Source: Capitulum mitella
Lineage: Eukaryota > Arthropoda > Thecostraca > Pollicipedomorpha > Pollicipedidae
Reading direction: 5' to 3'
NCBI GenBank assembly: GCA_030062745.1
Contig: CP099839.1
Span: forward strand, 7,844,618-7,908,617
Length of the DNA: 64,000 nt
Position 1 is the first letter of the stretch; each line of letters begins with the position of its first letter. The translations under genes and the position numbers were made by a program. The notes beneath the pieces were generated by a model, which saw only the letters and a list, made by a program, of their open reading frames with translations, was not told the origin of the DNA and ran no database searches. This document shows, in pieces, positions 1-11,500 of the stretch.

Positions 1-210
1 GGCTTCTGGCCGCCAGTCCTGCAGTGCCAGGAGCAGCATCGTCCAGGCCCGGATCCAGCCGCTAGTTTTGGAGGGGGCAAAATTGTAACTGTGCCCACCC
101 ACTTTCCCTCTTTGCTGAGTTGACAGTTCGGGAGGCAGCGAGTCAAAATGATAGGCAGGTATGACGTCCAAAACAGAATGGGGTTGGGAGTAATCAGCTT
201 TGGGAACCTG

Positions 211-690
211 TCGACTTCCGGGCCGCCTCAGCAGCTTTTACTGACCTCCGGTCCACCACGGGAGCCGTTGCCGACTCCTGGTCCGCCTTAGGAGCTGCTA
301 CTGACTCCCGGTCCACTAGTGGAGCAGCCGCCGGCTTCTGGTCCACTTGGAAAACCGCCTCTGGCTCTCGGTCCGCCTCAGGAGCTACTAGCGAATCCCG
401 ATCCACTTGGAGAGCCGCTGCTGACTCCCACTCCACTTGGAGAGCCGCTGCTGACTCCCGCTCCACTTGGAGAGCCGCTGCTGACTCCCGCTCCACTTGG
501 AGAGCCGCTGCTAACTCACGCTCCACTTGGAGAGCTGCTACTGACTCCCGCTCCACTTGGAGAGCCGCTGCTGACTTCGCTCCACTTGGAGAGCCGCTGC
601 TGACTCCCGCTCCATTTGGGGAGTCGCTGTCGATTCGTGATCCGCCTAAGGAGCTATTCCTGTCTTCCCGGTCCACTTGGAGAGCCATCA
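211..690. repeat. 30-bp tandem repeat (about 15 degenerate units)
   Basis: Units built on ctgactcccgctccacttgg plus agagccgctg repeat head to tail. The units at 421-570 are nearly identical and the outer ones diverged; one base is missing near 575. Because the period is a multiple of three the array stays open in several frames: on the minus strand it reads as a 10-residue unit resembling ALQVERESAA, on the plus strand as PLGEPLLTPA. GC-rich third positions do not settle which strand, if any, is coding. It shares a motif with the 45-bp array at 53.8 kb. Confidence 0.85.
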
Positions 691-1949
691 AATTCTTCAA
701 GAGGAGAGCCATCGAGTTCTTCAAGACGTAGTTTGGGCAGCGCTGCGTCGTGGCACGTGGCACGGTATTGGCGCTGGTGTGACCGCCAGTGGGCTCTCTC
801 GCTGAACGCTCTCAACCCAACGCTCGATGCGGTCACGGCGCTCTTGTGCAGATGGCTGCCTGGGCTAAGCAGTGGCGAAGCGCACAGGAACATGGTCCGA
901 CTGGGCTACATCAACATCTGAACGTCCATGCTGGCAATGAGGGGAGTGGTGTTGCCAGTCGAGACTAGAGCAAGGACAAGAGGTGGAAGTCAACCGGCGG
1001 GAATAAGTAGTGGGATGAATGTTATGTGAGCTTAAGTGGATGAGGGGTGAACATTTTTTACATTGCATTTGTGTTTAGCTTAGTTGTAAATGTCTTATAA
1101 AGGCCACTGTAAACCTGCAAACTATAGAAATGCACATACGAAGGATGTCTATTGACTTGTTATGTTGTGGGAAAGATTTAAGTGCCTTGCAAATATTTGG
1201 AATAGTACCTTTTCAGGAAGCCATTTTACCATGTAAAATTCGAATGCTGTTTGCAGACGCGCAGAGGAAGGGGGTTTTGCGCTAGCGCTCACTGGAAGGG
1301 GGAGGGACACATAGTGCCCCGTCCGGTCTGGGTAACAGAAAGAGCTAGAAACATGATATTTTACGGATAGGATAGGGCAATAAAGATTTACATAATGCGC
1401 AGTTTTTATGACCTTATATTAATATCTTCAAGGTCAAATGGGGTCGAAAAGGTCAACTATGGAGGCCTTCTCGGCATGTACAGACCATTCCATACCGCTA
1501 TTCGTACGAAACGGCACAAGTGAGCGTGTTTGAGCGTTAAAACGTGAACAAACCCATTCATTTGGCGTCTTGCCCGAGAATTTCGGGTGGATGGCATGTC
1601 ATGCCATTGGCCTAAGGGGCCATTTTTATATTTTTTTTGGCAGATGAGATTTCGAGAGACATGGGGTAGGGGTGCAGCTTAAGTGCAAATAGGGGCGGTA
1701 AACGCATCTTTTGGCCTATTTTTAGTGAAGATAGCCAACATTGATATATTTGATCACCTATTAACCTCAGAAAGGTCAAAAGAAGTGACGCGAGGTCATT
1801 GGCCTTGGGTGAAATTTTTGACTCAGAGTAGGCTTTATGTTAAATATTTTGCGCTAAAGTTATTTCGTTGTAGTGAGGCCAGTTACACGATTTCATTGCC
1901 ATAAAACGTAAAACTCTATATATATACATTTGCATATGCGTATCATTGT
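691..1949. other. No gene recognised
   Basis: AT-rich non-coding stretch. Only short ORFs with no recognisable motif are present. It contains scattered AGGTCA/TGACCT hexamers (for example near 1430-1460 and 1770-1800) of the kind seen in other intergenic parts of the window. Confidence 0.5.
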
Positions 1950-4900
1950 GACACACATCCTCCAATGGAATGTGGGCGGCATTCCATCCCGCTTTACCGA
2001 ATTTAAATCTGAATTAATAAAACGCAAAAACCTAGGCCCTGGCCGCCTTCCAGGAGACTGCCGTGCGGGATTCAGATGATTACTGGACCCGCATCCCAAA
2101 CTTCACATGGCCCGTTGGCATTACGTTAATAATGCCAACGGGCCAACCAGAAAAGGGGATGCTGCCATTCTCATTGCCAACAGCATCCCCCGCAGCAGAA
2201 TTAACGTAAACAGCCAGATCAGTTGCGTAGCTGTGCAGCTAGAAATCAACCTCGTACAAACCACCATTTATTTCAATATACATTCCAACCTCAGACCCAG
2301 ACTCCTCACCACAAAACCTCATCAGTCTCATCTCACAACTTCCACACCCAGTGCTCATCATGGGCGACATAAATGCACAACGCCCCAGTTGGGGGAGCCA
2401 CAAAACAAACAAAAGAGAACACGCGATGCACGCATTTATCGAGAGTCAAAATTCCCACGCTACTGAACACCGGGGCCGCCACCAGACACAACCCTATAGT
2501 AGGAGCCGTTGACAGCGCTATCGACTTTTCGTGCTGCACCCCGCGAATGAGTCACCTTTTTAAATGGTCTGTATAGGACGACCCTGGGCTGAGCAACCAT
2601 TGCCCAATCCACATTAAGCTCAGCTCCGTCACAATCCATCATACAAAACTCCACGCACCCACATCGTATTTGAAAAGGGCGGACTGGCCAAAAGACGAGG
2701 CTATGGTGGACCTCGCATTAGTTAATTCAACGGACCACACCATAAGTGAGGTCTGAAGAGCCATCAGCTCAGCAGCACAAGCTACCATCCCAAAATCTCA
2801 AAAACCCAGAAACAAAAGCATTAGCGCCTTGGTGGACCCCGGAATGCCAGCAAGCGATCGCGAAACGACGCACAGCTCTAAAGTGGTACAAAAGGGTGAA
2901 GTGCGAAGCACATCTCCTAGAGTACCGCCGAACTAAAGCACTCTGTCGCTCAACGATACGTGAAGCGAGGAGATCATCTTGTCAAGAACACGCATCCACA
3001 TTCAATCGATTTACACCCAAAGGCACCATTTGGACCCTAATGAAACGCTTTCACCTAAAACGCCCCCCGCCAGGTCCCTTTCCACAACTGACAGTAAACA
3101 ACCAGCACATCACAGAACCTGGTGACATCGTGGAACACTTCAAAACTCATTACACCAACGTATCAGCAAACCACACTTACGACACAACACTAACCTCACT
3201 TCAAACACTTGCGGCAAACGCGAACATTCATTCAACAAACACTGAAACATACAACGTACCATTCACAATGCATCAATTACGCCTTGCCATCAACAAGTGC
3301 GGCAACACGTCGGTTGGGCCGGATGACATTGATTACCAGCTTTTCAGACACTTGAGTAAAGTTTATTTAACGTACCTGTTAATGGCCATTAACTATCTCT
3401 TCTTAAACAAATTGTTTCCGCCAAATTGGCGTCAAAGTATGATCATGCCTTTGGCAAAGCCCAAAAAGGACCACGCTCTAGCAAAAGGATACAGGCCAAT
3501 ATCACTCACCAGCTGTGCCAGTCAACTCGTCGTGCGCATGGTAAACGCACGCCTCCGACACTTTTTGGAAGATAAAAAACTGCTCGGCGAACACCAATGC
3601 GGCTTCAGGAAACACGAGTCCACCGCAAACAATCTCATACGCATAGTACATGACATCAAACACGGAATCAACTATAAACGCACCACATTGGCTGCATATT
3701 TAGACATGACGGCCGCATTCGACCGAGTCCACAAGTCCGCACTTGCACACAAACTTTATAAGCTAGGTTTACGCGGACACCTAGCACATTTTCTATTGAA
3801 CTTCCTTCGGGATAGTACAGTAAAGGTCAGATGCGGCAACACCACCTCCAGCAATGGAGCACAGGACCAGGGCCTTCCACAAGGAAGCGTCATTTCACCA
3901 GCACTCTTTCTCACCATGATCAACGACATGTTTGATGACTTCCACTGCAGAGCACTACACTATTCACTTTTTGCGGTACGACGTGGCCATTTAGGCCACT
4001 AACCACTACTTCCTAAAAGCCGAAAACACCGGACAAACCGGACTACACCACATTGCAGCGTGGTGTAAGAAATGGGGCTTCACCCTGTCCGCCGAAAAAT
4101 CCGCAGCAGTCGCATACTCTCGCGCTACCGGACCACACAACCGCAACCTGCACATCCATGGCGAAGCCATAGAGCAGGTCAAAAGCTTCAAATTCCTTGG
4201 TATCCACTTAGACGAGAAACTGACATTCCAACAACACATCAAAAGCATCGCGAAACGACGCGCGAAACACAGCAACATCCTCCGCTGCCTTTCAGCACTA
4301 GACTGGGGCGGAGACAGACAAACACTACTCATACTCCACAAGGCCATCATTAGACCCATTCTGGAATACAACAGCTTCATTTTCAACAGTATTTCTCCAT
4401 CTCTAGCACAAAACCTCAAAACCATACAAAACCACAGCATTCAAGGAGTCATTGGAACATTGCACTTTACTCCCTTCGTCAGCCTTCTGGCCGACACGGA
4501 CATTGCACCACCACGGACCAGGCGAACAAAATAACTGTGTCGGCACTAGAAAACACTTCAGACCACGGAAAGACATCCGGTACAGTCTTGCTTCAAACAT
4601 GACAGACTAGACAAGAGCCGTGCAGCACGCAAACGCCCACCATTTCACGTTCAAATAAGCACGGCTCTGGCAGACCTTCAGTTTGCCGTACCGCCCACTG
4701 CACCCAGACCGTCCCTCAGGCCATTCTGGATTCACAAGGCACCAACTGTAGAATACCTACTCACAGAACGAAAAACAGACGTAACTCAAACAGAGATACT
4801 CGCTAAGTTCCCCGAGTACACCACTGCCAACAATCACAAATCATTCATATACAAAGACGGGTCCAAAATTGACGACAAAGTCGGATTTGGACTCTCATCG

Positions 4901-5976
4901 CCTGGCTTCGAGCTCGGCAACCGCCTCCCGGACCAAACATCAATCTTCACTGCAGAGGCCATGGCCATCCTGATAGCCATTCGCATGACAATCAGACACA
5001 ACATGGTTAACGTAGTTGTCTGCCCCGATCTGAAATCAGTACTTCAAGCCATCAGCAATACGGCTGATCCATCACAACACCTCATTGATTGCATACAACA
5101 GCAAGTGTCCCCTAACGTAAACAACATTTCATTCCTTTGGACACCGGGACACGCAAACATCAGAGGCAACGAGTGAGCACACCAGACTGCCAAACAATCA
5201 CTAGCATTCATACTTTTTTTCAGCACCGGCACACAACACCACCACACACCTGCAAAAAAAAAATACAAACTTTTTGAGGTTCCTGGTATTACTTACGTCT
5301 GTGCAAGATAGTTCTGCCAATTTCTACCCATCCTGAGTAATTCATCGCTGATTTTGACGGTGATACATTTTGGCTCACTACAGTTATTCGTGACCTGACC
5401 TCAGGTCAATGGCTGGAAGTCATTGATACTTTGCCCAATGACGGTAACTAGGCGTCTTCTTCACTCCACACTAAAATGTTATGAAATATTCCGTCAATTT
5501 CCGAAAAAAACAACGAAATGTCTTAAAAATGGGCTTGACCTTGGGTCAATGACTCTGAAAACTCCGAAAAATCTGAGAAAGCAGATTTGTTGCATCTATC
5601 AAGATCACTAATTCCTGATAGTATTATTGTGATATCTTGTTTTGCGAAAAAGTTAGAGGGCGCTAAACTTTTTTGACATAGGTCTGTTTGACCTGACCTA
5701 GGTCAAGCAACTGACCTGACTTGAGGTCAAAACATTGAGACAAGGTGTAGAAGTGATGATGCAAAAGGTACACAAAGTTTGGTGACTCTGTGTTTGTTCG
5801 TTCTCTCGCAGTCCCAAAAACCTCAGGAAGGCTGTCAACTGCCCCCTCCCAGTCGGGGGCGGGTTAAAATCGCCACATACACTCCAACGTAACGTAGCTC
5901 ACATAGACTTTACAGGTAACGCATAATGACCAACAGGTCGAGGCACGCCTCTAAACCCAATATCAATCAATCAATC
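1950..5976 (+). mobile_element. Decayed non-LTR retrotransposon (LINE, I/Jockey-like) with endonuclease, RT and RNase H
   Basis: Domains occur in LINE order. The endonuclease begins near 1957 (ILQWNVGGI), continues at 2155 (AAILIANSI) and 2359 (MGDINAQRPSWG, the GDxN motif) with frame changes. The open RT block spans 2746-4002: LDMTAAFDRV with the first catalytic Asp at codon 320, then GLPQGSVISP at about codon 376. At the FADD box near 3975 a one-base frame change and an in-frame TAG destroy the catalytic centre. Downstream comes an RNase H domain (KDGS near 4855, TAEAMAI near 4950, WTPGHANIRGNE near 5140, ending at a stop). The 3' end is marked by the short (ATCA)n tail at 5960-5976. The exact 5' end is unclear, and 5280-5800 may hold a nested insertion rich in TGACCT motifs. 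The element is dead. RNase H and the simple-repeat tail point to the I/Jockey group; the exact clade is uncertain. Confidence 0.85.
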
Positions 5977-6719
5977 GTATCATTGTGCCAGACGTGTCCT
6001 TATTCGGGTCTTTGAATGCATATTTCATACAAGTCGAAATGCTTGAAACCGAATCTGCACCAGGTCACAAAATAGTTAGCCTTGGCCTTTGGTCACCTTG
6101 ACCTGCACTTGCCCTGGTATCTATAAGCGTATCAGTGTGCGCACACATGTTTTGATTAGAGTCTTGGAATGTATATTTCATACAGATCGACACACAGATT
6201 CATACAGATGTTCCAAAGCAAATCTGGACCAGGTCACAAGATAGTTGGCTTTCACCTTTCATGGCCTTGACCCTCACTGACCCTGGTATGTGCAAGAGTA
6301 TCAATGTGCGTCCACGTGCTTTTATTAGGGTCTTTTTAATACATATTTCATACAAACCGAAATGCTGCAAAGCAAATCTATACCTATCTATACAAATACC
6401 GGAATGATGTCGGCTGATTATGTTCAAACGGTAATCTCACGTAGAACGCCAGTCCTTTTGCAAAGTTCCCATTTGTCAGCGACAACCATTATTTTGGTTA
6501 TGTTTGTCTGACTTCAAATGCTTTAAAGTTCAAAAATTTCTGGCGAATTTTCCATTTTTTGCGTCAGTCGACGAGTTATTGATTTGCCATAAATCTCACA
6601 AAGTAGCAGGGACCAGTCCTGATCCGTTCTAGAGATTTTCCACAAAAACAGGTGGGTAGCAGAAAGGTGCCTCCTTCACTTCCAGTACGCGTATTAACCC
6701 GTATTAACCCGCGTATATA
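5977..6719. other. No gene; TGACCT/AGGTCA-rich repeat DNA
   Basis: A segment starting near 6055 (accaggtcacaa.atagtt...cttgacc...gccctggtat) recurs in degenerate form from about 6225, so this is a partly tandem, roughly 170-bp repeat. No coding signal is visible. Confidence 0.5.
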
Positions 6720-8206
6720 CCCGCGACCGCCTGGCAGGTGTCAAAAAGGCATCCCCGCTATCTGAGGATCTAACTGTCGGATCTGTGCCGGTCTACCATC
6801 AGTCGATGACCCCGAGTCTTGCGATTCAGAAAATATTATGTTAGCTCTGGTCACGCCACAGGTCACGTAAAAGGCACAACACGACATCGGTTTGTACCTC
6901 AAATCAACGGTAATAGTGGTCTTCGAGCCTTTAATTGGGCATCAAACGAAAGGCCACGGTCTTCTGCATCCAATGCGTGCCAGTATGCCGAAAAATACCA
7001 GGTCAAGGTCACCCTGGGTAAGACGAAATATTTATGTTACTCTACATGCCAAAAACCGATACTCGCGGCCGTTTTGATCTACGTGACAAACGAATGAAAG
7101 TGAAACTTTCTCATGATCAGTTTTTCATTACCTCAGTTTCATCCAGTCAAGGTCAATCTAGGTTAGGTCAGATATGATTGCTTTACTCTTCCTGAGAAAG
7201 AGCAAAACATTACTCGCTGCGATTCTTAAATGCGTCAAGTACAGAACTGGAATGATATCTCGTAATAATTAAATATGCTCTGTCTGTTCTTTAGCGGGTC
7301 AAGGTCAAGCCAGGTCAGAGCAGTTAGTCATTTTCTTTTTCTGACTAGGGACAATAATTGCTGTCTGCTACTGCTGAACGATCTTCCACAGATACTGTTG
7401 CATTTCATTTCGTTTGACACCTACCTATGTCGTGACCTGACTTGACATGACCTCACTTTGCATTTGGTGAACCTTGCTAAAAAGCGTTTATAGATTTGCT
7501 TGTCTGACTTGAACGATGGGGAAAGTGAGCAGTCACAACTTCTGTCGACCATAATCACGTAGCCAGGATTCTCCTCGGGGGGGGGGGGGCAAATGTCAAA
7601 TTTTGTCGTATGCCACTGGCATGAGGTGGGGTTTCGGTGAAAAAAAACAGCAATGTAATGTAATTTATATCATGTTTAACGCCCAGGAAAACATATAATG
7701 CTTCCTTTTGCAACATCTATATGATCACTATTACCTATTCCTGCAAAATCGCCAGACATCCAGCGTAGACCGCTTGGCTCAGGGGTAGCCATGGCCCTCG
7801 TGCCCCCCTTGGCTACGTTCCTGATCGACCACAATGCGAGTCGGTTCAATTGCTATCATGCATGTGACCTAGCATGACTTCTAATGTTGACATGTTGCGA
7901 TTGTATATCTTTTAAGGGTACATTTCCTATGCAAATCCAAATTGTCCATGCATTATACTCGCAAATATTATAAAAAAGCATGTTCGTGCCACCGCCTGAA
8001 CAACCGGAAACAAGCATGCAAGGGTTCACTTATGACGTCATATTGCCGTGACCTGATCTAGCATGAAAAAGATTTTGATCTCAAAATATGTAGAATTGAT
8101 TGCTTGAAAGGTACTGAAGATTTGGTTGGGCTGACTCAAACGGCTCAGAAGTTATTCAAGAAAATCCGAAGTGTGCCTTTTATGACACCCCCCAGGCGAT
8201 GCCGGG
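6720..8206. mobile_element. piggyBac-like non-autonomous element (about 1.5 kb)
   Basis: The left end (CCCGCGACCGCCTGG, then GGTGTCAAAAAGGCA) is an imperfect inverted copy of the right end (TGCCTTTTATGACACC, then CCAGGCGATGCCGGG). The right end abuts TTAA at 8207-8210; the matching left site reads TATA at 6716-6719, with intact TTAA-CCCG copies just outside it at 6694 and 6704. CCC...GGG termini at TTAA fit the piggyBac superfamily. No transposase is present. The interior is rich in AGGTCA motifs and carries a younger hAT-like MITE at 7552-7823. Confidence 0.55.
7552..7823. mobile_element. hAT-like MITE, copy 1 (about 272 bp)
   Basis: Begins ...CACGTAGCCAGGATTC followed by a long G run and ends ...CTTGGCTACGTTCCTG, so the ends are inverted repeats. 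It is flanked by near-identical 8-bp duplications (gtcgacca at 7544-7551, atcgacca at 7824-7831). The interior is collinear with the copies at 58.5 and 58.8 kb, including gtagaccgcttggctcagg near the right end. No coding capacity. Confidence 0.8.
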
Positions 8207-8557
8207 TTAACATATATGCAGGAAATGAACCTACCTGATTGAGCGCGATACCGAACACGCATGTTTTATTACTGTTAAACTTTCAGGGCATCACAAGGAC
8301 ACTAAGAACTGAACTCACGTAAAACTGCAGATTTCTGTCTTGAGTATAAACCAAGGGAAAGATCTAGAAGTTGTAGTTTTATGTAGCGGAACACCGAGAC
8401 TTTGTCACGTAAAATGCCGAGTTGAACGTGAATATTCCAATGTCACGACAAAACTGATGATCAAATGAAAACGAAATTTTCGTGATATCTGCATCCGTAC
8501 CATGAACTCACGACCTGCAAAAAAGTCATATTGATATCTTGCTTGGTTACCGAGTAA
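8207..8557. other. 5' flank of the GH3 gene, nothing recognised
   Basis: No gene, repeat or clear TATA motif identified. If the first exon seen at 8682 is internal, the true first exon of the GH3 gene lies in or beyond this stretch. Confidence 0.4.
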
Positions 8558-11500
8558 ATGACGATTGACTTTGAGAACCAGGTTTCCACGATTCGGGTTC
8601 CGCTGTGCAGTACGACCATATCCCCCGCAAAGTCCAGTACTAAAGAAGTCTTTGATCTGCCCCTTGCTTTATTTGTTTCAGTGTTCAGAGATAGGCACGA
8701 CATATCAATTGTTGCAGTTCTGCTGTCTTCGGCCGTTCTTCTGCTGGCCGATTTTCTGCGTCGGCCTCGCTCAAAGATTCTGTCATGGAAGGATGCCTTC
8801 TCGCTGTACCTGTTAAGGATACGTGCCCAGCTGGTCGGGTTTATCAAGTGGCGCCAGTTCGTCAAAGATTCCAAACGGTTTGCTGAGGTAAGCGCCTTAT
8901 TTCTTCAAAAAAGCATTTGGAATGGCTTTTTTGCTGCATCGCTCGACAAAGAGGTCCTTTCCCCTTTCAGTAAAGTGAGGAACGTTTTATGCCCCGTTTC
9001 TTTGTGCTCACATCATTGAAAAGAAAATGACAATCTGTCATCCTAATGTCCCAGTGGTACGTCTGAAACGTTTGTGCGCGTTGTTCGACGTTTTCGCATC
9101 GCCTACCACCTGCAAAATACACAGTATTGTCAGACTGTGATTTCACTGTCATCTTCATCCCACGAAACTGTAAAATTGCGCGTGGAAATACCAACAATTA
9201 ATACCAATGGAACAAACATTTCGAATACTTTGCGTTGTCGGTACCAAGGTGGATTTATATACACGGTTCAAAAGCGAAACGAACCGGATATTGCTGTTCT
9301 CTTTTTTTCGCCATTCCTTGAAAGTTGCAGATTTGAGGATTGTCGGCGTCCAAAACAAATGTCTTCAGAGGTGTCTAAATCTGAGCTGTGTGACAATTGC
9401 TTCCATGACATTTTCCTCATCCGCCAACAAAGCAGAACGGTAACAGTAGCCCAAAACATGCCGAGCGCAGTAGCAGCGAGGGGCGGCCGCAGTTGGCGGC
9501 TTGCTCTGACCGGCCCCCGCCCTCAGGCGCAGCAGGAGTTCGTGCTGCGGCAGGTGCGAGCCAACGCCGATTCGGCGTACGGCCGCGACCACGGCTTCAG
9601 CTCGATCCGCTCGCTGGCCGAGTTCCGCCGCTCGCAGCCGCTGACCACGTACGCCGACGTGGCCGCGTACGTGTCACGCGTGGAGCGCGGCGAGGCTACC
9701 GCCATGTTCGGCGACGGCCGGCAGCCACTGATGTTCGGGTGCTCGTCGGGCACCACGGGCCGCGCCAAGATCGTCCCTATCGCCGGCCGCCGGGACCAAC
9801 ACGCTCTGGACATGATCGGCCTCTTCTACGGCGCGCACCGCGAGCTGCTGGCGGTGTCACCGCGGCTGAACGTGACCACGTTCTGCGCGCCGCGCTGGCG
9901 ATTCACTGAGAGGGGCGTGCGCATCGGCTCGGTGATGGCGAGCTCGTTGGAGAGCTCGAGGCATCGCCGCCAGAGCACGCTGCCGGACGCCGCCATGGCC
10001 GTGGCCGACGAGCAGGCGGCGCTCTACGTGGGCCTGCTGTTCGGCCTGCGGGACGCCCAGGTGGCGCAGCTGAACGGCTCGTTCGCCTCCAGTCTGCTGG
10101 GCATGATGCAGTGCCTGGAGCGGCAGTGGCGCGCTCTGGTACGCGACTTGCGCACCGGCCAGCTCGGCGACCACGTGCAGGTCGGAGACGATCTGCGGCA
10201 CCAGCTGAACGCGCTGCTGACGCCGGACCCCGTCCGCGCCGACCAGCTGGAGAGGGAGTTCTCCAAAGGTGTGGGGCGACACGTCGAATGGCCGAATTAA
10301 ATGAATCAGTGGAACTGTGCCCTTCCCAGGACGGGTTTAAGTTTCGAGGCTTCGCACGGGATTTTTTAACTTCCACAGTGTTTTGACTTTTCACTACGTT
10401 AAAGGATTTTTTGTCGTTGTTTTGATCTAAGTGTTGTGTTTGGACACTCAGAGGAAACGAGTGCCTGAATGAGTTTCTCTTGCTTCAGAAAAGTCATCTG
10501 GTTTAAAAGGTGGAATTCGTCGTTGTAAAGCTTTCGGTGCGTAGGCGGGGAACGGGGGGGGGGCACCGTGTCTCTCCACACTAAACTGGCGAAATTTAAC
10601 ACTAACGCTTTGGTGCTGCATGAAAAGAAATGGCTAGAAAAGTAGCCGGTTCCCAATTGTCGGAACACGTTCCGCCGCTACTGCTGCAGTATATGAGGAG
10701 GGAAATCTAAACTCATCAAACATTCTACAGGCTTCGAGAACATCCTGCAGCGAATATTTCCACATCTGGAGTTGATAATATCGCTTCACTCCGGCTCATC
10801 CATGGCTGTTTACCAGAAACGCTGCCTCTTCTACACAGGAGAAGTGCCAGTTCTATCACGTGAGCACTGACCATGGTGACGTCAACCTCGTGCTGAGACT
10901 GAAGGTGATCGTTGTTTTGTTTTTACTGGTCCCAGTCTCCCGATTACTCGTATGTCCATAGACTTGAGCGGTGCTGACAGCTTAACCCACCTAACTACGT
11001 CCACCCTTTAAGAACACCGAACATCTAAAGCCTTTCTCTGCAAACCTCTGCACGGTGTTTTGGAAGCACCGCACCTACGTTTTGGACATTCTTGCGGCAT
11101 CGATAGGAGTGCATGCCATGCGCCACGGACTTTTAACGCCTCTGTATCCCGATCCATGCCGGCGCTCCGCAGCTATTTACATCTGCTTGGAGGGCCTTCT
11201 GGGCGTGAACATCCGACCCTGCAGCGAGAGACCGGGCTACGTGCTCATTCCGAACCTCACCTACGTAGAGTTCCTGCCGGTGGACAACCATGGCACGCCG
11301 CTGGAGGGAGAGCAGACCCTGCAGGCCAGCGAGGTCGAGGTGAGAGGGACGCGGCCTAGTCATACACGCCGACCAGCCATTCCGAGACGAAGCACAGGCG
11401 CGGACACGTGCCGATGTTCTGAACAATCGAGCGTGCCACGAGCCGAAAACTCACAGGATTGGATCGTGCACTTCTTTGAAACGTCTGTGGCAGAATTTCC

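Noticed and set aside
211-690. CRISPR array
   Set aside because: Direct head-to-tail units without spacers in eukaryotic DNA; it is a minisatellite.
3960-4010. Programmed frameshift in the LINE reverse transcriptase
   Set aside because: An in-frame TAG follows immediately and other domains are also frame-broken, so this is decay, not recoding.
9903-10394. 163-codon minus-strand ORF under GH3 exon 2
   Set aside because: Arg/Ala/Pro-rich antisense shadow of a confirmed exon.
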